Part shown: piece after piece, positions 10,601 through 18,146 of the stretch | How the letters are laid out: each line of letters opens with the position of its first letter | How positions within the stretch are numbered: position 1 is the stretch's first letter | Source of the DNA: Legionellales bacterium UBA4759 | GTDB lineage: Bacteria > Pseudomonadota > Gammaproteobacteria > Legionellales > Legionellaceae | Assembly (NCBI GenBank): GCA_002403515.1 | Contig: DHHZ01000119.1 | Location: 1 to 35,088, forward strand | Direction of reading: 5' to 3' | Length of the DNA stretch: 35,088 nt | Position numbers and translations under genes: made by a program | The notes under the pieces: generated by a model | The model's input: only the letters and a program-made list of their open reading frames with translations | Database searches by the model: none | What the model was told of the DNA's origin: nothing

Positions 10601-11225
10601 GTGGGGCATTACACCTGTTGCAGATACACGCAATGGCTTGATTGATTTCAATGGTTATTGGGATGAGCCTTTGAATCAAATTTCTTTAAAAAAACTAAAA
10701 GGTATCATTGATATTAGTTTGAAGAAAGGCAATATCTCCCATTTCGATGCACAAACTGAACAAAAGATTGGTTTAGGCAAACTCTTGAGTATTTTAAGCC
10801 TACAGACCCTGCCTCGACGTTTACGCTTGGATTTTAGTGATTTGGCAACCTCAGGATTTGCTTATGACTTATTCAAAGGACACTTTGATTTGAATGAGGG
10901 TTTATTACACACCAGTGATTCATTCATGGATGGTCCAATTGCCCATGTCAAAATGCAGGGAAAGTTGAATGTCTTAGACAGATGGTATGATTTAGAGTTA
11001 CAAGTTTACCCTTATATTACAGCAAGTCTCCCGGTGGTCGCTACCATCGCAGGGGGGCCTATTGCTGGCGTTGCAACTTGGGCTGCAAATCATGTCATCA
11101 ATAAGGGAATGCAGCAGGTAAGTGGTTATACCTATAAAATTACTGGGCCTTGGAAAGAGCCTGTTGTGCAACAAGTTAGTTTGACGAGGAAGAAAAATGA
11201 CACCACTGTTAAAGGAAATGATTAG
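7611..11225 (+). CDS. yhdP: YhdP-family AsmA-like envelope protein
   Basis: A 1204-residue protein with one N-terminal membrane anchor (about residues 28-52) and a very long beta-rich periplasmic body, as in YhdP and the related AsmA/TamB proteins that span the periplasm and help move phospholipids to the outer membrane. The C-terminus has the family's characteristic hydrophobic segment with PVVATIAGGPIAG (about 1140-1155), followed by a final strand ending in GPWKEP. Length is close to E. coli YhdP (about 1266). It starts 5 bp after lolA and its last 29 bp overlap the next gene, so translation is probably coupled. Confidence 0.85.
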   Translation: MTDRLWLPKVKQFLKPVWMGLLHLAHRLMMPLMFIVISYALIVSLFTALTPWVKTYKPQITAILNQTAHQKIEIEDIKTSWYGWYPVLKLVNVKLIPEQGPALVCDECWIGFDVIRSLLYWHLHPGMLYIDGLNLHLTQKQDHWEIQGATQFSKPQDIKTDPAMVLGKLLSFAPERVLLKNIQLTFHPQSQKTYAFKNIRLLGLKKTGNYHWSIQSSFGKDSLLKIRIDMPLLSNLALPQNGKMYVEIENLDLPSVPGYQQFISDRKFQRFEGNLNSTAWVEWNKGNVSEIHAQVDLKKALIQSVYAKKPMVFDAINANSLWKKRSTGWEVAMDKMNLKSNSIELIDDKFLLFFQSDWNTYHLYLKDLPLKLLSSLKPQLPPQSLKSFDVFPQGELKELQLNFKDGELDYFLTQFNDISWDVSNKYPGVQGLTGVLSWEPRTSHLEISSQNFILKPKNVDPLVFDNLQMIGTLQKNVMNQQTLHLEKLVLARGDLALTMSGEIDEPLDADKRNLIVQMNWSAENAHQWLKYLNLFLPDGGLSQWLMQDVKRIHQTSGNMIINGLWKDFPFDQNQGEFSINSHLYGVDLIFAKDWPLTSDIDANLKVNRRDLEVFIDKATLGQLPVSQLHLSAPNLGLGKEVILVHGLLKNKVSELFKYLLNSPLKQRAQNWLIYDFKGQGVLDLKLDIPLYKGRDEIFVDGQLQLDEQPMDLNVFSHPLHIDNSKGQLSFNQNGLYAGDLVGRVGNDHFNLNIEHHPIGDETQLYIHGAMGLDELKKAWGIETSNILKGHLPIDGVINLPNGHKNDWEMQWKSNLKGVELQLPQPWNKNEKEEKPFQIDMVYHEHGLISMDVLYQNKSWKIDYDKKVWYLKISEPEIMGEIDYQASKNKVHAKLSRLYIDDKLFEGKDIDKSKAWSIQDMPELNIQVEDFHYNDLNLGELLLSAKILDKKYSFEEVKIASPAYTMLLHGDWSKKQAKNHIKFTGQMVISNLSKLLQQWGITPVADTRNGLIDFNGYWDEPLNQISLKKLKGIIDISLKKGNISHFDAQTEQKIGLGKLLSILSLQTLPRRLRLDFSDLATSGFAYDLFKGHFDLNEGLLHTSDSFMDGPIAHVKMQGKLNVLDRWYDLELQVYPYITASLPVVATIAGGPIAGVATWAANHVINKGMQQVSGYTYKITGPWKEPVVQQVSLTRKKNDTTVKGND

Positions 11226-11769
11226 GGTCTATTGGGAGATGATAACGTTTAAACGTTCTCCTTTGGATACCCCTGATTCAACAATGATGCTTTTGATTGC
11301 TATCGGTCTATCTTTGAGTATCAGTTTGGGTCAATTGGTTGTCAGTTTCAATCTGGGTAAGTTAACTATGCCATTGTGGGTAAGTATTCTCATGATTATT
11401 TCACAATTGGTTTTGGCATTTCTTTACATACGCTTTATTCTATGGACGCAAAACAAGCAAATGGTCTGGCAAAAACTCATGACATGTTGGGTCATGATGC
11501 TTTTTATATTGGATAGTTTAGCCTTTTTAATGATGTTGTTGATTTTAGTCATCGATGCTTTTGGGTTGTTGATGGTATTACAAAAAGGCGTGATATTTTT
11601 GAGTATTGTTGTCGGGTTTGTTTTATCATTTTGGCAAATATCCTTTTCAGTCCGCTTGTATCAGTTATTTTTAAATCAATCAGTTTTTTTTGCGATAGGG
11701 GTTTATTTGGGTTGGTTTGGACTGAATTTCCTGTATTTAACTTTTTTAAGAACTTTACTTCAAATTTAG
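11197..11769 (+). CDS. Five-helix inner-membrane protein of unknown function
   Basis: 190 residues, nearly all hydrophobic, with about five membrane segments (roughly residues 28-50, 58-80, 88-122, 127-148 and 160-182) and a short cytoplasmic-looking N-terminus rich in charged residues. A GAGGAAG ribosome binding site inside yhdP supports the ATG at 11197, giving a 29-bp overlap with yhdP. The topology faintly recalls Yip1-type small membrane proteins, but I do not recognise a family with confidence. Its place between yhdP and mpl in a run of envelope genes suggests an envelope role; that is inference only. Confidence 0.75.
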   Translation: MTPLLKEMIRVYWEMITFKRSPLDTPDSTMMLLIAIGLSLSISLGQLVVSFNLGKLTMPLWVSILMIISQLVLAFLYIRFILWTQNKQMVWQKLMTCWVMMLFILDSLAFLMMLLILVIDAFGLLMVLQKGVIFLSIVVGFVLSFWQISFSVRLYQLFLNQSVFFAIGVYLGWFGLNFLYLTFLRTLLQI

Positions 11770-11779
11770 GTGAGCGTGC

Positions 11780-13150
11780 ATGCATATTCATATTTTAGGC
11801 ATTGGTGGTACGTTTATGAGTGCTTTGGCTATTTTGGCGAAGGCAAAAGGTTATCGAGTAACAGGGCATGATGCGGCATGTTATCCACCGATTAGTGATT
11901 TGTTGCAAGAGCATGAAATTGATTTTGTTGAGGGCTATGATGATGCCAGTTTAATGTTGGCAGCAGATGAAGTTATTGTAGGCAATGCCATGAAAAGAGG
12001 GATGCCTATCATTGAAACCCTGCTCAACACGCATAAACGTTATACTTCTGGTCCTGAATGGTTGGCGCGTGAAGTACTTAAAGACTATCAAGTGATTGCT
12101 GTTGCGGGCACGCATGGTAAAACAACAGTAACCACCATGCTTGCATATATTTTAGAGCAGGCCGGTAAGCAACCGGGCTATTTGATTGGCGGCGTGCCAC
12201 AATGTCTTGCTACCAGTACCAAGTTGGGTGCTGGTCAATACTTTGTCATTGAAGCCGATGAATACGATACAGCATTTTTTGATAAACGACCTAAATTTAT
12301 GCATTACCGTCCACAAGGTTTGGTATTGAACAATTTAGAATTTGATCATGCAGACATTTACTCTTCTTTAGCCGCTATTCAATTGCAATTTCATTATCTT
12401 TTTAGAATGGTTCCTCAAAATGGTTGGGTCATTCGACCTGCACATGATAGTGGGGTAGATGGTGCTTTGGAAAAAGGTATTTACACACCAGCTTGTTGTT
12501 GGGCATGGGACAATGAAGCCGATGTGAAAATTGAGCTGATTGAAACGGATGGTACCCAATTTAAAATTAAAACGCATTTTGGTGAAGCGCAGGTGAATTG
12601 GTCGCTGATGGGCCAGCACAATGTGGAAAATGCTGTGGCTGGGATATTGGCTAGTCATAAAGTGGGCGTGCCTTTGCAGCAAGCAGCTGATATTTTAAAA
12701 AATTATCGCTCAGTTAAGCGCCGCATGGAAATTTGTTTTCATCATCCCGATTTAACAGTCTATGATGATTTTGCGCATCATCCAACCGCGATAGAACGCA
12801 CAACACAAGCGATTAAAAATTCAAAAAAACATCAGCGCGTCATCGGTATATTAGATTTTGCATCAAACTCAATGCGTGCTGGTCACCATTTAGAAAAAAT
12901 GCCTCAAGCATTAAGCGCATTGGATGAATTGTATGTTTTAAATGCTTATGATTTTGATGTGGTTGAACATGCCAAACAGTGGCCCTGCCCAGTGTATGTT
13001 TTTGCATCAATAGAAGAACTGATTCAAAATTTGCTTGAAAATACACAACCCAAAGACGCAGTTGTTATGATGAGTAACAAAGGCTTTGGGATGTTGAGAG
13101 TGAAATTACTTGATGTTTTGGCCAAAGATTTTTCTGTAAGCCAAGCCTAA
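11780..13150 (+). CDS. mpl: UDP-MurNAc:tripeptide ligase (murein recycling)
   Basis: Mpl attaches the recycled tripeptide L-Ala-gamma-D-Glu-meso-DAP to UDP-N-acetylmuramate in the cytoplasm. The 456-residue protein shows the Mur-ligase plan: an N-terminal Rossmann GIGGTFMSALA (residues 6-16), the ATP loop GTHGKTT (about 113-119), the central FVIEADEYD (about 156-164) and YDDFAHHP (about 331-338), whose HHP segment belongs to the C-terminal domain. GGTFM with LATST is typical of Mpl rather than MurC. It ends the ftsK-lolA-yhdP run. The last 45 bp overlap the 3' end of the antiporter gene on the opposite strand. Confidence 0.93.
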   Translation: MHIHILGIGGTFMSALAILAKAKGYRVTGHDAACYPPISDLLQEHEIDFVEGYDDASLMLAADEVIVGNAMKRGMPIIETLLNTHKRYTSGPEWLAREVLKDYQVIAVAGTHGKTTVTTMLAYILEQAGKQPGYLIGGVPQCLATSTKLGAGQYFVIEADEYDTAFFDKRPKFMHYRPQGLVLNNLEFDHADIYSSLAAIQLQFHYLFRMVPQNGWVIRPAHDSGVDGALEKGIYTPACCWAWDNEADVKIELIETDGTQFKIKTHFGEAQVNWSLMGQHNVENAVAGILASHKVGVPLQQAADILKNYRSVKRRMEICFHHPDLTVYDDFAHHPTAIERTTQAIKNSKKHQRVIGILDFASNSMRAGHHLEKMPQALSALDELYVLNAYDFDVVEHAKQWPCPVYVFASIEELIQNLLENTQPKDAVVMMSNKGFGMLRVKLLDVLAKDFSVSQA

Positions 13151-14515
13151 TAAAGCTGGGGCTAGCATCAAAATCAAACCAAGACCAAAGTAAAATTTAT
13201 AAAGTTCTGGATGTGGAAGCGATAAAGCCTCTTGGGGTGGGAAAAAGCCAATATATAAGGTGATTGAACAACCCATGAGGCCTAAAACACAAGTGAAATA
13301 ATACCCCAGTTTTTTGCCTGGAATTTGAAATGGTCGTTCAAGTGTTGCAAATTGTTTTTTGATCTTGATGGCGGCAAAAAACATCAATACATACATACAC
13401 ATATAAAGTTCTGTACTCAAGGCAGTAAAAAACCAATACATGGCATTGATGTTTGGCATTAATAAAAAGCTCAAACATAGCAATGTGACAACGAGTGCTT
13501 GTGTAATCAGGATTCTTGAGGGGGTGCCTTGGGAATTCAATTGCGCAAACCATGAAGGCAAAATCTTGTCTTTTGCAGAATATGCCAAACCCTGGGCAGG
13601 AGCAATAATCCAATTGACCATGCTGCCTATACTGCCAACGAAAATTAATAAAACCAAAGCAGGCATTAAGAATTCTAAATGATGGTATTTTAAAAAGCTG
13701 GTGCAGGTTTGTAAGACACCAATGACCAAATTAATCTCATGTTTTGGTAAGACCATGGCAATAGATAAAGAGCCAAAAATCATGGTGATTAGGATTAATA
13801 TGATGGAATAAAATATCGCTTTTGGATAGGTATTTTGTGGGTTTTGGATTTGACGAACATGAACCGCGGCGAGTTCCATTCCAAGAAATGAAGTCATGAT
13901 GGCTGTTAACGAAATCCATGAATCTTGTTGAGAAATTTTAGGGATGAGGTCATGTAGCTCAAAAGATATGGCACTAGGATGACCCAAGGCAACCCAAAGA
14001 AAACCTAAAAGAATGATGAGCCCCATGGGTAAAATCATACCCAATACTGCACAAACGCCCGCAAATTTAGCGGATGCGTGAATGCCGCGCAAAGCCATGA
14101 TGGTCAAGCCCCAAAAAATAGTAATGGTACAGGTTATTGCAAAAAATGTATTATTGGTGCTGTCTGGAAAAAAAAGGTAAGCCAAAGTACTACTGATAAA
14201 CAATAAAATTGTTGGATACCACACCAAGGTATTGACCCATTGCAACCAAATGGTGATAAAAGCCAATGTTTGCCCAAAAGCTTTTTTGACCCAACCATAA
14301 ATACCTGCCTCTTCCTCTGACCATAAGGTTGAGAGTTCTGCAGAGACCAAGGCAACAGGAATTAGAAAGATAATTGCTGATAGTATGAAAAAGAAAATCA
14401 GTTGTGAACCAAACCAAGCCGCAGCAGGTAGATTACGAATACTATCGATGGCGCCAGTGATTAAAAGTACCAAAGAAAGGGTAGATAAGGTTTGAATAGA
14501 TGTTTTTTTATTCAT
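13106..14515 (-). CDS. APC-family amino-acid permease / antiporter
   Basis: A 469-residue polytopic membrane protein with about 12 hydrophobic helices. The first helix carries GAIDSIRNLP and the second loop SEEEAGIYGWV, the pattern of the glutamate/GABA-type antiporter branch (GadC-like) of the APC superfamily. Such carriers take up or exchange amino acids across the inner membrane. Intracellular gammaproteobacteria often have several copies; the substrate cannot be told from sequence alone. Downstream it overlaps mpl by 45 bp in antisense orientation; upstream a BolA gene ends 15 bp away on the same strand, so the two may be cotranscribed. Confidence 0.85.
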   Translation of the reverse strand: MNKKTSIQTLSTLSLVLLITGAIDSIRNLPAAAWFGSQLIFFFILSAIIFLIPVALVSAELSTLWSEEEAGIYGWVKKAFGQTLAFITIWLQWVNTLVWYPTILLFISSTLAYLFFPDSTNNTFFAITCTITIFWGLTIMALRGIHASAKFAGVCAVLGMILPMGLIILLGFLWVALGHPSAISFELHDLIPKISQQDSWISLTAIMTSFLGMELAAVHVRQIQNPQNTYPKAIFYSIILILITMIFGSLSIAMVLPKHEINLVIGVLQTCTSFLKYHHLEFLMPALVLLIFVGSIGSMVNWIIAPAQGLAYSAKDKILPSWFAQLNSQGTPSRILITQALVVTLLCLSFLLMPNINAMYWFFTALSTELYMCMYVLMFFAAIKIKKQFATLERPFQIPGKKLGYYFTCVLGLMGCSITLYIGFFPPQEALSLPHPELYKFYFGLGLILMLAPALLGLAYRKIFGQNIK

Positions 14516-14530
14516 TTTAAATACTTAATA

Positions 14531-14845
14531 CTAAGAAGTTTGATGAGCGCATGCTGGTGAAGCGATTGCCTGGGGTTGTTTTTGCCACTCAGTGGGCGTG
14601 CACAGGTGCATACTACAGGCATGAAGGCCCGAAGTAAACTCTGTTTGGATTAAATTTTGCACTAAACGATGCCGCTGGATACGGGTTAAATCAGCAAATG
14701 CCTCTGACACAATAATTAATTTGAAATGTGTTTCTGCGTCTTTAGGAACACGATGCGCATGGGATTCATTGATAACTTCCAGATGATCTGGAGTAAAATG
14801 CCCATTTAGCATATTTGCTAGTCTTTTTTTGCGATTTAAATTCAT
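14531..14845 (-). CDS. bolA: BolA-family protein
   Basis: 104 residues with the BolA/IbaG pattern: a conserved HLEVINESHAH, the strand ETHFKLIIVS, and the RHRLVQNLI helix that follows it. BolA proteins act with monothiol glutaredoxins in iron-sulfur cluster handling and can bind DNA. The start is placed at the ATG at 14845; upstream codons to 14887 are open but hydrophobic and unlike the family. The C-terminal tail of about 15 residues after the BolA fold (PQAIASPACAHQTS) is unusual and contains one Cys. A divergent pilin gene starts 70 bp away. Confidence 0.85.
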   Translation of the reverse strand: MNLNRKKRLANMLNGHFTPDHLEVINESHAHRVPKDAETHFKLIIVSEAFADLTRIQRHRLVQNLIQTEFTSGLHACSMHLCTPTEWQKQPQAIASPACAHQTS

Positions 14846-14876
14846 AAAACAGATGATTTTTATACAAATAATTATA

Positions 14877-14882
14877 TATAAT
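14877..14882 (+). promoter_or_regulatory. Candidate -10 box for the pilin gene
   Basis: A perfect TATAAT lies 32 bp before the pilin ATG in the short divergent gap to bolA. No good -35 hexamer is found at 16-18 bp, and no sigma-54 GG-N10-GC element was seen although many type IV pilin genes use sigma-54. Weak call. Confidence 0.35.
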
Positions 14883-14914
14883 ACCACAGTCTTAAATTTT
14901 TGTAAGGAATGAGA

Positions 14915-15343
14915 ATGCGTTCACTCATTAAAGCGTTTACTCTTTTGGAAATGATGTTGGTCATTGCCATCATTGGAATTATGGCAACACTTGCTATACC
15001 AGCCTATCAAGACTACGTGGTTCGTGCACGTGTTATGGAAGGTTTGCAGATGTCTATGCCAGCTAGAATGGCGGTTAATGAAGTATACATGACATCTCAT
15101 GAGTTCCCTGTTTCACAACAAGCGACAGCATATCAAAGCCCAGAACCCTCTAAAAATATTGAAAATATCAGTATCGCATCAGGCACTGGTGTAATTACCA
15201 TTGCCTATACCACACAAGCCGGTGGCGGTACTTTGGTTTTAACACCTGCTGTAAAATCTGATGGACAACTAACCTGGGATTGTCAGCAAGGTAGCTTGCC
15301 AGACAAATTTAAACCCCAAGTATGTTTAGAAAAAGCTGGTTAA
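14915..15343 (+). CDS. pilA: Type IV prepilin (major-pilin-like)
   Basis: 142 residues from the ATG at 14915, which stands 6 nt after TAAGGA; the in-frame ATG at 14909 abuts the Shine-Dalgarno and is less likely. A short basic leader (MRSLIKA) is followed by FTLLEMMLV with Glu at +5 and a hydrophobic helix, then AIPAYQDYVVRARV, as in PilA/PilE pilins. The residue before the expected PilD cut is Ala (codon GCG) where Gly is nearly universal. Cys123 and Cys137 would form the C-terminal disulfide loop. It is a single gene with its own terminator. It could be the major pilin or a pilin paralogue; no other pil gene is in the window. Confidence 0.88.
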   Translation: MRSLIKAFTLLEMMLVIAIIGIMATLAIPAYQDYVVRARVMEGLQMSMPARMAVNEVYMTSHEFPVSQQATAYQSPEPSKNIENISIASGTGVITIAYTTQAGGGTLVLTPAVKSDGQLTWDCQQGSLPDKFKPQVCLEKAG

Positions 15344-15358
15344 ACCAGCTTTTTTTAT
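15331..15358. terminator. Bidirectional terminator between pilin and pfp genes
   Basis: A 10-bp perfect stem (AAAAGCTGGT / ACCAGCTTTT, 15331-15340 with 15344-15353) is followed by a T run on the plus strand and, read from the minus strand, by TTTTCT. The three-base loop is the TAA stop codon of the pilin gene itself. It can end both convergent transcripts. Confidence 0.85.
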
Positions 15359-16578
15359 TTCAGATGATTGATGATTTGTTTTTTGAGATAGTTTGGTAAA
15401 CCTTGCTCATACGGTGGATAAGCCTCGCCTTGAATCAACGGTAAAATATATTCGCGACAAGCTTCAGAAATACCAAATTGGTCCTCTCTGATATATTCTT
15501 TGGGCATGTGTTTTTCCACATTAGCAACTTCAGTTAGCGATACCGCATCAATGGACCATTGGTAAGGTTGATTGCTATTTCTAACAATAACAGGCATTAC
15601 ACCATGTTTTCCAGAAATAGCCAGCTCTACTGCATATTTGCCAAGTGCAAATGCTTGTTCAACATCCACTTGAGAAGCAATATGGCGTGCAGAACGTTGT
15701 AGGTAATCGGCAATTGCATAATGATGTTTATAGCCGAGTTTATCTTGAACAAGATTGGTTAGGTAAGATGCAACGCCACCCAACTGCGCATGACCAAAAG
15801 CATCTGTTCGAGATTGTGCACTTAGAAATTGACCTTCAGCATTTCTCACGCCTTCCGAGGTGACAATTACACAAAAACCACACTTTTTGACAGTTTCATC
15901 TACTTTGGCTAGAAATTTTTGTTCATCAAAGACAACCTCAGGGAATAAAATGATATGGGGTGCTTCAAGAGGGCCTTGTCCAACTAAACCTGCAGCTGCT
16001 GCAATCCAACCTGTATGACGTCCCATCACTTCTAATACAAACACCTTGGTTGAATTTCTCGCCATGGAGGCTACATCCAAAGAAGCTTCTAATGTTGATA
16101 TAGCAACATATTTTGCAACAGAACCGTATCCTGGGCAGTTATCAGTGACAGGTAAGTCATTGTCAATGGTTTTGGGAATGCCGATGCATTGTAATGGCCA
16201 TCCAAGTTCTTTAGCTCTTTGAGCAATTTTAGCGCTGGTATCTTGTGAATCCCCACCACCATTGTAGAAGAAATAGCCAATATTATGTTCTTTAAAAACC
16301 GCAACTAATTTTTCGAATTCGTCATCTGTTTTGAGTTTGTGCCGGCAAGAACCAAATGCACCACCTGGGGTAAAATACAATTGATTCAATTCTTCCGGGG
16401 TAAAGTCATCGCAATCAAACAATTGATTATTCAACACACCCAAAATTCCGTTTTGAGCTGCATAAATTTTACCAATTTGTTCTGGATGTTGTTTGGCTGT
16501 TTGGATGACACCTGCGGCTGTGGCATTGATCACTGCAGTAACACCGCCTGATTGTGCGTAAATGGCATTTTTCGCCAT
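15355..16578 (-). CDS. pfp: Diphosphate-dependent 6-phosphofructokinase
   Basis: It phosphorylates fructose-6-phosphate at C1, probably with PPi, so the step is reversible. 407 residues; an N-terminal QSGGVTAVINA phosphate loop, NGGGDSQDT near residues 105-113 and PKTIDND near 134-140. The Lys in PKTIDND marks PPi-type enzymes (ATP enzymes have Gly there). The other selectivity position after GGD is Ser rather than the Gly of ATP enzymes or the Asp common in PPi enzymes, so donor preference is inferred. A GGGAGA ribosome binding site precedes the ATG. It is convergent with the pilin gene and divergent from gltX. Confidence 0.88.
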   Translation of the reverse strand: MAKNAIYAQSGGVTAVINATAAGVIQTAKQHPEQIGKIYAAQNGILGVLNNQLFDCDDFTPEELNQLYFTPGGAFGSCRHKLKTDDEFEKLVAVFKEHNIGYFFYNGGGDSQDTSAKIAQRAKELGWPLQCIGIPKTIDNDLPVTDNCPGYGSVAKYVAISTLEASLDVASMARNSTKVFVLEVMGRHTGWIAAAAGLVGQGPLEAPHIILFPEVVFDEQKFLAKVDETVKKCGFCVIVTSEGVRNAEGQFLSAQSRTDAFGHAQLGGVASYLTNLVQDKLGYKHHYAIADYLQRSARHIASQVDVEQAFALGKYAVELAISGKHGVMPVIVRNSNQPYQWSIDAVSLTEVANVEKHMPKEYIREDQFGISEACREYILPLIQGEAYPPYEQGLPNYLKKQIINHLK

Positions 16579-16721
16579 GATTTCTCCCTTTGTATAAAAT
16601 TGATAAGATAGTTTAGCAAATGTGTGAGAATTCTCTAGTCAATCTTTGAAAATCTGCTTGGTTGAAAAAGTAATTTGAGGTAGTATTTAGTAAATAATTT
16701 TGACATTTAAGGAATCTAATT

Positions 16722-18104
16722 TTGAATCCAGTACGTACTCGTTTTGCTCCCAGTCCAACAGGTTATTTACATGTCGGGGGCGTGCGAACCGCTTTATTTT
16801 CATGGTTGTATGCGAAGCATTTTCAAGGTGAATTTATCTTAAGAATTGAAGATACTGATAAAGTTCGTTCAACTTCTGAATCAGTCGCTGCCATCATTGA
16901 CGGCATGGCTTGGTTAGAGCTGGAAGCTAATGAAGGGCCTATATATCAAAGCCAAAGGTTTGACCGCTATGAGGCAGTAGCACAAGAACTCATTCAAAAA
17001 GGTTTTGCTTATCGATGTAATTGTTCCGTTGAGCGGTTAGAAAAAGTTCGTGAAGAGCAAATGGCCAAGGGCGAAAAGCCTCGTTATGATGGTCATTGTC
17101 GTGATAAAGACATTTCTACCGCTAAACCATTTGTTATTCGTTTTAAAACCCCAAAAGAGGGTGAAGTTGATTTTCATGATTTGGTTTATGGAGAAATCAC
17201 TGTGGCCAATCATGAATTGGATGATTTGGTTTTGGTAAGAACCGATGGTGTTCCAACTTATAATTTTGCGGTGGTGATTGATGATTGGGATATGAATATT
17301 ACCCATGTCATTCGTGGTGATGATCACATCAACAATACACCCAGACAAATTCATTTATATCAAGCACTAAAAGCGCCAATTCCTATTTTCGCGCACTTGC
17401 CTATGATTTTAGGACCCGATGGTAAAAGATTATCAAAGCGTCATGGTGCCGTCAGTATTATGAGCTTTAGAGAGGAAGGCTATTTACCTCAAGCCTTGTT
17501 AAATTATTTGGTGCGTTTGGGTTGGTCTCATGGCGATCAGGAAATTTTTTCCATTGAAGAAATGATTAAAGATTTTAATCTTGAGCATGTTAGTCGTTCA
17601 GCTTGTTCTTTTGATTATGATAAATTGCGATGGCTCAATCAGCATTATATGAAAACACTTGCACCAGAAGATACCAAAGTTGAATGGTTATGGCATATGC
17701 GCAATCAACAACTGGATATGACGCAAGGTCCAAGTTGGGAAGCCTTGGCACCTTTACAAACACCTCGCTATAAAACCATGAAAGAATTGGTAGAGCAAAG
17801 CCATTATTTTTATGAGGATATTGAACCCAACTACTCTGAATTAGAGGCTTTTCGAAATCAAGCTTTAGATAATGCTTTAAATGAACTGATTATTGAATTA
17901 ACTCAATTAAAAGATTGGAATGCCAATATGATCAATTCAGCCATCAAGGCCATATTGCAAGTGCATGGTTTAAAAATGCCACAATTGGCACAGCCGCTTC
18001 GTTTATTGGTGTCTGCAACTTTAACCACTCCAAGCATTGATGTGACCTTGGAGTTAATAGGTCGGCAAAGAGTATTGGAACGTCTTAAGAGGTATTTTCG
18101 TTAA
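16722..18104 (+). CDS. gltX: Glutamyl-tRNA synthetase
   Basis: It charges tRNA-Glu in the cytoplasm. 460 residues with TTG as start codon, 8 nt after a TAAGGA site; the family N-terminus begins right there (VRTRFAPSPTG). The HIGH-type motif is HVGG (residues 17-20) and the KMSKS-type motif is LSKRH (about 238-242). Cys99-x-Cys101 and a later HC pair resemble the zinc-binding segment seen in E. coli GluRS. Length is that of bacterial GluRS. The gene stands alone between pfp (divergent) and a terminator. Confidence 0.95.
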   Translation: MNPVRTRFAPSPTGYLHVGGVRTALFSWLYAKHFQGEFILRIEDTDKVRSTSESVAAIIDGMAWLELEANEGPIYQSQRFDRYEAVAQELIQKGFAYRCNCSVERLEKVREEQMAKGEKPRYDGHCRDKDISTAKPFVIRFKTPKEGEVDFHDLVYGEITVANHELDDLVLVRTDGVPTYNFAVVIDDWDMNITHVIRGDDHINNTPRQIHLYQALKAPIPIFAHLPMILGPDGKRLSKRHGAVSIMSFREEGYLPQALLNYLVRLGWSHGDQEIFSIEEMIKDFNLEHVSRSACSFDYDKLRWLNQHYMKTLAPEDTKVEWLWHMRNQQLDMTQGPSWEALAPLQTPRYKTMKELVEQSHYFYEDIEPNYSELEAFRNQALDNALNELIIELTQLKDWNANMINSAIKAILQVHGLKMPQLAQPLRLLVSATLTTPSIDVTLELIGRQRVLERLKRYFR

Positions 18105-18110
18105 GAAGAA

Positions 18111-18137
18111 AACCCACCTCAAAGGTGGGTTTTTTAT
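18111..18137 (+). terminator. Rho-independent terminator of gltX
   Basis: A 9-bp perfect stem (AACCCACCT / AGGTGGGTT) with a CAA loop and a T-rich tail, starting 6 bp after the gltX stop. The A-rich left flank lets it also act for the convergent gene ending at 18147. Confidence 0.92.
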
Positions 18138-18146
18138 TATAAAATC

